Below, piece after piece: positions 55,093 to 63,651 of a DNA stretch of 64,000 nucleotides. The translations under genes and the position numbers were made by a program. The notes beneath the pieces are model-generated. The model saw only the letters and a list, made by a program, of their open reading frames with translations. It ran no database searches and was not told the DNA's origin. Origin of the DNA: Chryseobacterium aahli (GTDB taxonomy: Bacteria > Bacteroidota > Bacteroidia > Flavobacteriales > Weeksellaceae). The stretch's first letter is position 1. The number at the start of each line of letters is the position of its first letter. The stretch covers positions 1 to 64,000 of the forward strand of contig NZ_JALDNB010000002.1 of the NCBI RefSeq assembly GCF_022699665.1, given 5' to 3'.

Positions 55093-55566
55093 ATGAAAAA
55101 ATATATCATTACAGCCCTATTTTCTTTATTTGCAATTATTTCTGTTTCTGCTCAGCTAAAATCTGACGCTCAGGTAACAAAGCTTTACCAAAACTATATC
55201 ACCATCAAAGATGCGTTGGCTTCAGATAATGCCGACAAAACTTCTCAAGCGGCAACAGAGTTTATTAAAACTGCTTCTGCTATAGATTACAAAGTTCTTT
55301 CTGAAGGGAATGTAGGTACTCTGAAAAAAGATGCAACAGCGATTTCAGGTGCTAAAGATATTGCGGCCCAAAGAGAGAGTTTCTTTAATCTTTCAGACAA
55401 CATGATTGCTTTGGCAAAGCAGTTTAAAGTTTCAGCAAATCCGGTTTTTGTTCAGTTTTGTCCGATGGCAGATGGAAGCTGGTTGAGCAACGAGAAAAAA
55501 ATCATTAATCCTTATTACGGAAGTTCTATGCTTTCTTGTGGTTCTGTAAAATCAGAGATTAAATAA
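55093..55566 (+). CDS. DUF3347 periplasmic protein
   Basis: This 157-aa protein has a signal peptide (about residues 1-20, ending VSAQ) and a DUF3347 domain: 'LYQNYITIKDALASDNADKTSQAATEF' then 'FVQFCPMADGSWLSNEKKIINPYYGSSMLSCG'. The 'CPMADGSWLS' and 'MLSCG' segments supply Cys and Met that look like a copper site; the domain is often attached to CusB-like efflux adaptors. It sits between HYC_CC_PP and the multicopper oxidase and probably binds copper in the periplasm. Confidence 0.88.
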   Translation: MKKYIITALFSLFAIISVSAQLKSDAQVTKLYQNYITIKDALASDNADKTSQAATEFIKTASAIDYKVLSEGNVGTLKKDATAISGAKDIAAQRESFFNLSDNMIALAKQFKVSANPVFVQFCPMADGSWLSNEKKIINPYYGSSMLSCGSVKSEIK

Positions 55567-55666
55567 ATATCTTATTTATTTGTTTAATAATCAGTTAGAT
55601 GTATTTAATTAAAATCTACTTTAATATAGTGGATTAATATTCAGCTATAAAGAATTTTGAAATATT

Positions 55667-58450
55667 ATGAAAAAAATAATAATGTTTCTGATGCTTTTGT
55701 TCTCTATTTTCAGTTTTTCACAATCCGTTAAGACATATTATACGTGTCCAATGGATAAAGATGTTATTGCATCAAAACCCGGTGACTGTCCTAAATGCGG
55801 AATGACTTTGGTAAAGAAAACCGTTGTCATAAAACCTAAGATTGTAGAAAAACCATCAGTAAAAAATATACCGAAAGCAAAAGTAAAATCAGAAATAAAA
55901 ATCAAGGCTAAGCCTAAGGTTGAGAAAAAAGTTGAAGTTAGAAAAGTAAGCAGTGGTAAGAAATCTAAAGAGATTAATAAAACTCTTAGTGCTAAACCAA
56001 TTTTACATTTAAAAACTCAAACTAAACCTGAGTCTCAATCTCAGTCTAAAATAAGCTACACTTGTCCGATGCATCCTGAAGTACTTTCCGACAAGCCTGG
56101 AAAATGCCCAAAATGCGGAATGGATTTAGTGGAAGTTGAAAATCATGCTCAATCTGAGTCTGAACCTACACCTAAAAATTCTTTTTTAAAAAGAAATTCA
56201 GAAAACGGAAAAGTGTCATTTGGTGGGAAAACGGTTCGCTATGATTTATATGTAAAAGATACAATTGTCAATTTCACGGGAGAAAACCGCATAGCAATCG
56301 CTGTGAATGGGAAATTACAGGCTCCGACTTTATATTTCACAGAAGGTGACACTGCAGAGATTTATCTTCATAATATGTTGAAAGAAAATACGGGTTTCCA
56401 TTGGCATGGCGTGATTTTACCTAATGAACACGACGGAGTTCCCTATTTGACGACGAAACCTGTGGAGCCCGGAGAAACTCATTTATATAAATTCAGAGTT
56501 TCGCAGAACGGAACGTATTGGTATCATTCACACAAGGGTTTGCAGGAGCAAATCGGGATGAACGGAATTCTGGTTTTCAATAAAAGAGAAGGCGAGCCTA
56601 AAACGGAATACACAAAAGAAATTCCGGTGCTTTTAGGTGAATGGAGTGACGAAGATCCTATGCAGATTGCAAGAAGACTTCATATGGCGAATACCGATTG
56701 GTATGCGATTAAGAAAAATGCAGTCCAGAGTTATTGGGAAGCAATAAAATCCGGAAACTTTGGAACAAAAGCCCTTAATGAATGGAAGAGGATGGAAGCT
56801 ATGGATGTAAGCGATGTCTATTACGATAAATTTTTGATCAACGGTTTTCCAAGTTCTGAATATTCAAATCTAAAAGCGGGAGATAAAGTCCGCTTGAGAG
56901 TCGCCAATGGAGGATCTTCCACTTATTTCTGGCTAAATTTTGGAGGCGGAAAAATAAAAGTGGTCGGAAATGACGGAAATGATGTCGTCCCTGTAGAAGT
57001 AGATCGCTTAATTGTAGGTGTTTCGGAAACCTATGATATCGAAGTTACGATACCTGAGAACAAAAGTTTTGAATTTCGTGCAACTTCAGAAGACAGAATT
57101 GGTCACGCTTCTTTATGGTTAGGTTCAGGTGAGAAAATTGAAGCTCCCAATTTACCGAGATTAAAGCTTTTCGAAGGGATGAAAATGATGAACGGCATGA
57201 TGAAGATGAGCGGAAATATGAAACCGATGAACATGGTCATGGGAAATCAGATGATGGACATGAATGAAGTGATGTATCCTGAACTTTCTGAAAGTCAGCG
57301 AAAAATGACGATGAAGCACATGAATGAAATGATGGGGATTAAAGAAAAAAAATCAGAAAAAGAAGAAGACCATTCTCAACATTCGGGAATGGAAGAAGAG
57401 AAATCAATCAAAAGATTATCATACAATATTTTAAAATCTCCAGAAAAAACAATTCTTCCTACAGAAAATGTTCGTGAAATGAAATTTACGCTGGAAGGAA
57501 ATATGAATCATTATCTGTGGACTTTAGATAATAAAACGGTTACAGAAACAGATAAGATTTTAGTGAAAAAAGGAGAGGTTTTGCGAATTACTTTGTACAA
57601 TAACTCGATGATGCGGCATCCGATGCATTTACACGGTCACGATTTTAGGCTGATCAATTCAAAAGGAGAATATTCACCCCTAAAAAATGTTGTAGATATT
57701 ATGCCGATGGAAACCAATACGATTGAATTTGCAGCCAATCAGGATGGAGATTGGTTTTTTCATTGCCATATTTTGTATCACATGATGGCGGGAATGGGAA
57801 GGATTTTCAGTTACGAAGATTCAAAACCTAATCCACAGCTGCCGAACAGAAAATTAGCCTGGAAAAACTTTTTAAAAGACAACAGAATGATCAGTTCTAT
57901 GGCGATGGTCGATCTTCACAGCAATAAAATGCATGCTGAAACCATGACCATGTTCGGACCAAGGTGGGCAAATCTGAATGAGTTTCATTCGAATTGGGAG
58001 TTTGATCATTTTGAAGGAAATTTTAAAGTCGGTCGGTTTTTAGGAAAATTTCAGTGGGCGATTCCTTATGCAGGTTTGAGGATTCAAAAAAGTCATGAAA
58101 TCATGGAACGAAAAATGGCTGAAGAAATAGGAGAAGATTTTCATGGTAAGAAAACCTGGTTCGGACAACAAAAAGCTTCGAAAAATAAAGCTGCGTTCAT
58201 TATTGGTGCCCAATATATTTTTCCGATGCTGATTACGGCTGATGCAAGTGTTGATCACAATGGGAAAGTATTATTGGAATTAAGCCGGGAAGATATTCCG
58301 ATTTCCAGAAGATTGAGAGGGAATTTCAGTGTCAATTCTGATGGAGAATTTACCTCGGGAATACGATATATTCTACAAAAATGGTTATCTGTTTCCGGAA
58401 ATTACGATAATGAAATGGGCTGGGGAGGCGGAATTACGCTAACCTACTAA
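55667..58450 (+). CDS. multicopper oxidase with two N-terminal heavy-metal-binding domains and a CopB-like C-terminus
   Basis: This 927-aa exported protein joins four parts. After the signal peptide (about 1-19) come two short 'CPM...CPKCGM' heavy-metal-binding domains (about 24-52 and 129-157), joined by a Lys/Pro-rich linker. A CopA-like multicopper oxidase follows (about 175-735). Its copper motifs are 'HWHG' (about 244), 'HSH' (about 286), 'HPMHLHGHDF' (about 650) and 'HCHILYHMMAGM' (about 698, with the axial Met). A Met-rich stretch (about 502-558) and 'HSQHSG' occur before the last cupredoxin domain. The end (about 773-927) resembles the CopB barrel ('EFDHFEGNFKVGRFLGKFQWAIPYAG' in part). 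It probably oxidises Cu(I) to protect the periplasm. Confidence 0.9.
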   Translation: MKKIIMFLMLLFSIFSFSQSVKTYYTCPMDKDVIASKPGDCPKCGMTLVKKTVVIKPKIVEKPSVKNIPKAKVKSEIKIKAKPKVEKKVEVRKVSSGKKSKEINKTLSAKPILHLKTQTKPESQSQSKISYTCPMHPEVLSDKPGKCPKCGMDLVEVENHAQSESEPTPKNSFLKRNSENGKVSFGGKTVRYDLYVKDTIVNFTGENRIAIAVNGKLQAPTLYFTEGDTAEIYLHNMLKENTGFHWHGVILPNEHDGVPYLTTKPVEPGETHLYKFRVSQNGTYWYHSHKGLQEQIGMNGILVFNKREGEPKTEYTKEIPVLLGEWSDEDPMQIARRLHMANTDWYAIKKNAVQSYWEAIKSGNFGTKALNEWKRMEAMDVSDVYYDKFLINGFPSSEYSNLKAGDKVRLRVANGGSSTYFWLNFGGGKIKVVGNDGNDVVPVEVDRLIVGVSETYDIEVTIPENKSFEFRATSEDRIGHASLWLGSGEKIEAPNLPRLKLFEGMKMMNGMMKMSGNMKPMNMVMGNQMMDMNEVMYPELSESQRKMTMKHMNEMMGIKEKKSEKEEDHSQHSGMEEEKSIKRLSYNILKSPEKTILPTENVREMKFTLEGNMNHYLWTLDNKTVTETDKILVKKGEVLRITLYNNSMMRHPMHLHGHDFRLINSKGEYSPLKNVVDIMPMETNTIEFAANQDGDWFFHCHILYHMMAGMGRIFSYEDSKPNPQLPNRKLAWKNFLKDNRMISSMAMVDLHSNKMHAETMTMFGPRWANLNEFHSNWEFDHFEGNFKVGRFLGKFQWAIPYAGLRIQKSHEIMERKMAEEIGEDFHGKKTWFGQQKASKNKAAFIIGAQYIFPMLITADASVDHNGKVLLELSREDIPISRRLRGNFSVNSDGEFTSGIRYILQKWLSVSGNYDNEMGWGGGITLTY

Positions 58451-58454
58451 AGAC

Positions 58455-58484
58455 AAAGGCTGCTTTAATTATTAAGCAGTCTTT
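58455..58484 (+). terminator. intrinsic terminator of the multicopper oxidase gene
   Basis: An 11-bp stem with one G-U pair (58455-58465 with 58474-58484) is followed by T's, 5 nt past the stop at 58450. Confidence 0.75.
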
Positions 58485-58554
58485 TTTATTTACTTGTTTT
58501 AAATTTCGTAAATATTTTAGTAGGAAAAGAATTGGCAGCCAGAGAATTGAAAAA

Positions 58555-59670
58555 TCATATTTCTAGCTGTAGAATTTTCTCAATCATTTTTTGATTAGTA
58601 CTTTCAGGAATTAATCTCATCACAAAGTTTCTTAAAGTATTTCCTTTTTTCCACTGAGAAATCTGGCCGATTTTCCAGCTGGTATTGACGATATGATCAA
58701 CTTTTTTCCTTCTGATCTTTTGAAATTCTTCAAAAACCGAATGATAATCTCTGTTTTTTTCCAATAATTTCCCAAGCACATAAGCATCTTCAATTGACTG
58801 ACAGGCACCTTGACCCATATTCGGAGTTGTTGCATGAGCTGCATCACCAATTAAGCAAAGATTTTCAGCAAACCATTTCGGAATAGGAGCGAGGTCAATA
58901 ATATCATTTAAAATAATATTTTCTGGTTTTGTATCTTCCAAAATCTGTAAAACTAATGGATCAAAATCTCTGAAAGTTTCAGTTAAATCAATATTTTCTG
59001 TAAAATTATTTTCGTTGATTAAAGCGTACCAATAAACCTGATTTTCAGAAAGCTTCACAAAACCAAAGCGTTTTCCTTTTCCCCAAACTTCTAAAGCATG
59101 ATGAAGATATTTTTCCGGAAGATTAAAATTGGTCAATCCACGCCAGCATTTTTGTTTGGAATTTCTGATGGTTCCGGTTCCTAAAATTTGATTACGGACT
59201 TTCGAATGAATTCCATCTGCTCCGAAGACTATTTTGCTTTCAATTTCATTTCCCTTTTCAAAGTTTAAATGATAATTTTCTTTCTTCTCAATCTTTTGCA
59301 AATTATGATTCAGCTGTAAATTTTCAAGACCAATATTTGAAGCTAAAATATTTTGTAAATCTGCTCTATGAATGGCAACGTTACATGAATTGAATTTCTT
59401 TTCTAAAGCCAAAATATTGGTTGTTGAGATAGTTTTCAGCTTTGCATCAGTAATAAAAATTCCATGAATTTTGTTTCCGGTGTTTTCAATTTCTTCTTTT
59501 AATCCTAATTTCTCAAAAATCTGCATTGCATTGACGGCCATCATAATTCCTGCTCCGACAGGTTTTATTTCCGCTGCAGATTCGTAAATGGTAAAGTCTA
59601 AATTTTGTTGCTTCAGAATATTTCCTAAAGTCAAACCGCCAATTCCAGCTCCGATGATTGAGATTTGCAT
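58555..59670 (-). CDS. FAD-dependent monooxygenase (PHBH/UbiH type)
   Basis: This protein of 371 aa (from the ATG at 59670; a TTG two codons upstream is possible) starts with the FAD-binding 'ISIIGAGIGGLTLGNIL'. It has 'GADGIHSKVRNQIL' and 'LIGDAAHATTPNMGQGACQSIEDAYVL', which are the marks of the flavoprotein aromatic hydroxylase fold. Substrates range from phenols to tetracyclines, and TetX-like enzymes share the fold, but nothing here shows a tetracycline pocket. It is cytoplasmic. It lies 7 bp after the 59678 gene on the same strand. Confidence 0.88.
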   Translation of the reverse strand: MQISIIGAGIGGLTLGNILKQQNLDFTIYESAAEIKPVGAGIMMAVNAMQIFEKLGLKEEIENTGNKIHGIFITDAKLKTISTTNILALEKKFNSCNVAIHRADLQNILASNIGLENLQLNHNLQKIEKKENYHLNFEKGNEIESKIVFGADGIHSKVRNQILGTGTIRNSKQKCWRGLTNFNLPEKYLHHALEVWGKGKRFGFVKLSENQVYWYALINENNFTENIDLTETFRDFDPLVLQILEDTKPENIILNDIIDLAPIPKWFAENLCLIGDAAHATTPNMGQGACQSIEDAYVLGKLLEKNRDYHSVFEEFQKIRRKKVDHIVNTSWKIGQISQWKKGNTLRNFVMRLIPESTNQKMIEKILQLEI

Positions 59671-59677
59671 AATCAAA

Positions 59678-60268
59678 TTAAAAATTTCGCTTTAATTTCT
59701 TTTTTCTATTTTCCTTTTCCGAAATTAATTCATTCATCGAATTTCTTGAGTTTTTTCTACCTTTTAAGTATCTACCATTTATAGAATAATCTTTGTAATA
59801 ATCAATAAAATATTCTAGTTCTTCATTTGTCATTTCAGTTGGTTTTAGAAATCTTTTATTATCATCAATTCCACTTTGTGACTCATACTTTTGATTTTCA
59901 ATTTCATTAATTCTGGTAGTAGGAATTTCTTCTTCAACTTCAATTATGTCGTAATCTTTTTCTTTTAAATTTGTTTGATTTATGATCTGCAAATATTCAG
60001 ATAAAACTCTTTTTTCAATATGTGTTTTTCCACCCGCAGAAAGATGTCGGTCATTTTGATTTTTTTTCACTCCTGAAATCCAATATTCATCACCAGATTC
60101 AATTTCGTAATAATTTCCACTAATACCATTTCCGTTTAAACTTTGAAAAGCTTTTCCATCAAAATATAAAGTTCTTCCAGTTTTAGAAAATGACACCATA
60201 CCAATCCAAGCAGGGCTGTTGTCACTATAACCAGTCTTCAGTTCAATATATTTTATTTCAGATTTCAT
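59678..60268 (-). CDS. conserved protein of unknown function (196 aa)
   Basis: This soluble 196-aa protein has a compact N-terminal module with 'IKYIELKTGYSDNSPAWIGMVSFSKTGRTLYFDGKAFQSL' (in part) and 'GNYYEIESGDEYWISGVKKNQNDRH', then a charged, probably disordered linker and a basic C-terminus ('KGRKNSRNSMNEL', 'RKKKLKRNF'). Similar small proteins are, as far as I recall, sometimes mislabelled as a DXP synthase; no transketolase feature is present. The N-module looks like a small beta barrel. It lies between the rpoD terminator and the monooxygenase gene, co-directional with both. Function unknown. Confidence 0.7.
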   Translation of the reverse strand: MKSEIKYIELKTGYSDNSPAWIGMVSFSKTGRTLYFDGKAFQSLNGNGISGNYYEIESGDEYWISGVKKNQNDRHLSAGGKTHIEKRVLSEYLQIINQTNLKEKDYDIIEVEEEIPTTRINEIENQKYESQSGIDDNKRFLKPTEMTNEELEYFIDYYKDYSINGRYLKGRKNSRNSMNELISEKENRKKKLKRNF

Positions 60269-60302
60269 TGTTAATTGATTTAATTCAAAAATATAAAAAA
60301 AA

Positions 60303-60327
60303 CGGAGTCTGAAAAAATCAAACTCCG
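60303..60327 (-). terminator. intrinsic terminator of rpoD
   Basis: The stem CGGAGT/ACTCCG (60303-60308 with 60322-60327), with an inner TGA/TCA pair through a G-U, is followed on the minus strand by 8 T's (60295-60302). Confidence 0.8.
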
Positions 60328-60351
60328 CTTAATAATTATTTAAACTAAAAA

Positions 60352-61218
60352 TTATTTACCTAAATAAGACTTCAAAATCTTACTTCTTGTATTGTGTTTT
60401 AGTCTTTTGATTGCTTTTTCTTTAATCTGACGAACTCTTTCTCTTGTAAGATCGAAAGTTTCACCGATTTCTTCCAAAGTCATTGGATGTTTACCGTTCA
60501 GTCCGAAATATAATCTTACTAAATCAGCCTCTCTCGGCGTCAACGTGTTTAATGCTCTTTCAATTTCAATCTGAAGAGATTCAAGCATCAAATCTTTATC
60601 CGGGCTTGGAGATTCTCCGGAACGCAATACGTCATACAAGTTAGAATCTTCACCTTCTACCAATGGAGCATCCATCGACAGGTGTCTTCCGGAGTTTTTC
60701 ATTGATTCTTTGATGTCTTCTTCACTCATGTCAAGAACTTCAGCCAATTCTTCCGGAGAAGGTGGTCTTTCATTTTCTTGTTCAAGGTGAGCGTATGCTT
60801 TATTGATTTTGTTGATCGAACCAATTTTGTTCAGCGGTAATCTTACAATTCTCGACTGCTCAGCCAAAGCCTGTAAAATCGACTGGCGAATCCACCATAC
60901 GGCGTAAGAGATAAATTTAAAACCTCTTGTTTCGTCATATCTTTTTGCAGCTTTCATTAATCCTAAATTCCCTTCGTTGATTAAATCGGGAAGAGAAAGA
61001 CCTTGGTTTTGGTACTGTTTTGATACTGAAACTACGAAACGAAGGTTGGCTTTAATCAATTTCTCCAACGCAACTCTGTCGCCGGCGCGGATTTTTTGTG
61101 CCAAATCTACCTCTTCGTCTGCGGTAATCAATTCTACTTTACCAATTTCCTGCAAATACTTGTCTAGTGAAGCGGTTTCCCTGTTGGTAACCTGCTTGGT
61201 TATTTTTAATTGTCTCAT
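60352..61218 (-). CDS. rpoD: primary sigma factor RpoD/SigA
   Basis: This 288-aa sigma-70 factor has region 1.2 ('[27 protein letters not shown]' in part, about residues 17-45), region 2 with '[61 protein letters not shown]' (in part), region 3, and region 4 with '[30 protein letters not shown]'. There is no acidic 1.1 region, so the N-terminus is short, as in Bacteroidota primary sigma factors that read TTTG/TAnnTTTG promoters. This protein is likely to read the promoters listed here. It has its own terminator. Confidence 0.95.
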   Translation of the reverse strand: MRQLKITKQVTNRETASLDKYLQEIGKVELITADEEVDLAQKIRAGDRVALEKLIKANLRFVVSVSKQYQNQGLSLPDLINEGNLGLMKAAKRYDETRGFKFISYAVWWIRQSILQALAEQSRIVRLPLNKIGSINKINKAYAHLEQENERPPSPEELAEVLDMSEEDIKESMKNSGRHLSMDAPLVEGEDSNLYDVLRSGESPSPDKDLMLESLQIEIERALNTLTPREADLVRLYFGLNGKHPMTLEEIGETFDLTRERVRQIKEKAIKRLKHNTRSKILKSYLGK

Positions 61219-61231
61219 TTATCGTTATTCT

Positions 61232-61239
61232 CAAAAATA
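61232..61239 (-). promoter_or_regulatory. possible -7 element of the rpoD promoter
   Basis: On the minus strand 61239-61232 reads TATTTTTG, 14 nt from the rpoD start. No -33 TTG at the usual spacing is visible. Confidence 0.3.
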
Positions 61240-61373
61240 GAGTTACTGTATATTATACGTTTGAAACGATCAAAAGGTTACACATGTTTCAATTATTTTT
61301 TATTTAATTAAAATAATGCTGGATTTTTAGTTGTAAATTATGGCTCGTGTTTCAAAAAATGAAGATAGATGAT

Positions 61374-61503
61374 CCGTCACTTCGAGTAGCTTTCAACGAA
61401 AGCGTATCGAGAAGTTTTTGATCAATGACTGAATTTGTTCGAAGTTCATGGGTTCTCGATACATTTTTCTTCGCTTTGCTTCGAAAAACACTCGAACTGA
61501 CGG
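61374..61503. repeat. 130-bp nested inverted repeat element
   Basis: Outer arms CCGTCACTTCGAGT (61374-61387) and 61490-61503 pair with one mismatch. An inner pair GTATCGAGAA/TTCTCGATAC (61404-61413 with 61453-61462) is perfect. The sequence style (TTCGAGTGTTTTTCGAAGC on the other strand) is a dispersed non-coding repeat seen in this group. A 74-aa minus-strand frame across it is not a gene. Confidence 0.75.
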
Positions 61504-61593
61504 AACAAAAAAAGTGAAACCGAAGTCTCACTTTATATAATTGATAGCGAATTAAAAATTGATTTTTAAAATTCACTCATTCATTATTGACTC

Positions 61594-62385
61594 TTAAAAA
61601 AGATCATTCAATACTTTAGCCAGTCTCAAGCCTCCGTAAAGAAGCTGTCTTTCCATAGTATCATTGAATTTGTATTGATAATCGTAACCCAATTTTGAGT
61701 CGTTTGGTGTTTGTGCGTAGATTTTATTGGCAATCTGGTGAGAATCATACAACCAATTTTCTAACGTTCCTGATTGAATTTGCTTTACTTCATCTTTCGT
61801 TTTAATATCCAAAAGCTTTGCATATTCTGTATAGCTGTATTTTTGTGAATCAACCAACTTTCCATCCCAAACAGAGTGTAAATTTGTTTTGTCACCAAAA
61901 TAAGTAACGTTAATTTTATTTCCTCCCAAATCTTCAGATCTTCCTGTATGCATTGGCTGTGCTAAATCTCCCATCATATGAATAAGGAAAATCAAAGCAA
62001 TTTTTCTGTCTTTTTCAGAAGTTTTTTCGTCTTTGATTTGTGAAGATAACGTTTTAATCTGCGAATATAGGCTTGGTCCTGACTGAGCTTTCAGATTTTT
62101 TTCAAATGATGTAAAATCTGCTTGTGGATCAATGTTCACATAATGCCATACTGAAGTCTGCTTCCACACTCCTGTAGTGTCAGACTTGATAAAATCTGGC
62201 CAGTTTGCCCAATACGCCAAACGTTCTTGCCCCATCATTTTTCTTATTTCCCTTCTTGCTTTACCAGACAAGTGGTTTTCTGCAATCTCTGCAATTACTC
62301 GGTGACCCGTCAATCCCCACGCAAAAGAATATACTGAGCTGGAGATCATTAATAAAAGCAGCATTTTAGAATAAATACTTTTCAT
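61594..62385 (-). CDS. S1/P1 nuclease family protein
   Basis: This protein of 263 aa (from the ATG at 62385) has a signal peptide (about 1-22) that ends exactly before a tryptophan (Trp23), the N-terminal zinc ligand of this family. Other ligands are visible in 'GLTGHRVIAE' (His28), 'SVWHYVNIDP', 'LIHMMGDLAQPMHTG' and 'NLHSVWDGKLVDS', giving the trinuclear zinc site. It is an exported nuclease that cuts single-stranded DNA and RNA, providing phosphate and nucleosides. The longer frame to 62412 adds nine residues ahead of the signal peptide and is not preferred. It is transcribed alone. Confidence 0.92.
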   Translation of the reverse strand: MKSIYSKMLLLLMISSSVYSFAWGLTGHRVIAEIAENHLSGKARREIRKMMGQERLAYWANWPDFIKSDTTGVWKQTSVWHYVNIDPQADFTSFEKNLKAQSGPSLYSQIKTLSSQIKDEKTSEKDRKIALIFLIHMMGDLAQPMHTGRSEDLGGNKINVTYFGDKTNLHSVWDGKLVDSQKYSYTEYAKLLDIKTKDEVKQIQSGTLENWLYDSHQIANKIYAQTPNDSKLGYDYQYKFNDTMERQLLYGGLRLAKVLNDLF

Positions 62386-62656
62386 TTTTTTAATAATAAT
62401 TTTAGATGGCAAAGATAGGATAGACTTTTCAAAATCAGATGAAATTCGGAATATTTTCTTGTGATATTTATTGATTGTTAAATAAATTTAATCTGTCTTA
62501 TTTTAATTAAAAAAAACTGTTGTTTTACTCATTAAATTCTAAATTTATCACTAAATTGGATTAGCAAAATATTTAGACATTTTTAAAAGAATATTTTTTC
62601 AAATTTAAGAGATATATTATCTTTACACTAACAACCAGAATCACGAATCACAAAGT

Positions 62657-63598
62657 ATGTACGACAATAGCATTGTAGATATGCATTATAACAAACTGCA
62701 GACAGATTTTAAAGCTGAAGCAGTTGCCGTCAATCTCCTGAAATACCATCGGGCAGTAAGCAATATTTTTATCGACAGAATCGGAAGTAACGACCGGGCT
62801 TATTTAAAGGATATCAAAAGTATTTCTAGTCAATATCTTGGTTTCGACGAAGAAGTTCTTAGCATAAAGACTTATAGAGAAGGTATTTATGATTATTTAC
62901 CTGAAGGACTTTTTCACCCGCCGTCACTTAACACTTCAAGAAAAAATGTTGAAAGTGTAGTAAATGAAATCCGAAAGCAAAAACGAGTAGAAGAGGATGC
63001 ACGAAAATTTTTCATGCCTTTCGAACTTGAAATTTTCTTCACAGAAATCGGCGCTTTGCTGAAAGAATACGATTTTGATCTCGCAAGCGATACCGATTCA
63101 CTTTTGACGGTGTTTTCAGAGCTTTGGCCGGTTGTAAAGATGCTTGATAAAAAGAATGCGTATATTTTTATTCATATTTTACCTTTTTTCCATCAGATAA
63201 GAGGCGATAAAAAATGGTTCGAGCGTTGTATGACTTCATTTTTAGGAGTTCCTGTAGAAATTACTTTTACGCCCAATGTTATTGACAGAATTGAGGAAGA
63301 AGACGATTCTATTTTATTAGGGAATTCGAGATTGGGCGTAACGTACATCCCAAGTGGAAAACATATGGATGGAGAAAGAAATTGGATCGTCAATGTAGGC
63401 CCGATTCCGTATGATGAAATGAAAAAATATATTCCGGGAAATCCTTTCAGAAAAGTTCTTCAGGCTCTGTACGATTATTGCTTACCGGTACACGTAGATA
63501 TTGAAGAAAATTTTGTCACCGAAAAGAAAGAATATTCGTTTATGCTGGAAGATGACGAAAGAAATTCTAACAGGCTAGGTTTCTCTACTTTTCTGTAA
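62657..63598 (+). CDS. tssG: type VI secretion baseplate subunit TssG-like
   Basis: This 313-aa cytoplasmic protein has no signal peptide. It resembles Bacteroidota TssG. The C-terminal third contains 'LGVTYIPSG', 'WIVNVGPIPYDEMKKYIPGNPFRKVLQALYDY' (in part), and ends 'RLGFSTFL', which corresponds to the 'LGWxxWL' ending of TssG. TssG binds two TssF copies in the baseplate wedge. Its usual neighbours tssE-tssF are at 1213-3556, 59 kb away. tssN starts 53 bp downstream, so a T6SS operon continues past the window's end. The call depends on the ending, length and the tssN neighbour. Confidence 0.75.
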   Translation: MYDNSIVDMHYNKLQTDFKAEAVAVNLLKYHRAVSNIFIDRIGSNDRAYLKDIKSISSQYLGFDEEVLSIKTYREGIYDYLPEGLFHPPSLNTSRKNVESVVNEIRKQKRVEEDARKFFMPFELEIFFTEIGALLKEYDFDLASDTDSLLTVFSELWPVVKMLDKKNAYIFIHILPFFHQIRGDKKWFERCMTSFLGVPVEITFTPNVIDRIEEEDDSILLGNSRLGVTYIPSGKHMDGERNWIVNVGPIPYDEMKKYIPGNPFRKVLQALYDYCLPVHVDIEENFVTEKKEYSFMLEDDERNSNRLGFSTFL

Positions 63599-63651
63599 AA
63601 TATTTTATTATATTTACAATCATCAATCACAATCATTATTAATTGAATTAA

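Noticed and set aside
58555..59670. Tetracycline-inactivating TetX-type enzyme
   Set aside because: The fold is shared, but nothing in the sequence points to tetracycline as substrate, so only the general flavin monooxygenase call is kept.
61352..61576. 74-aa minus-strand frame
   Set aside because: It crosses the repeat element at 61374-61503 and has no gene-like features.
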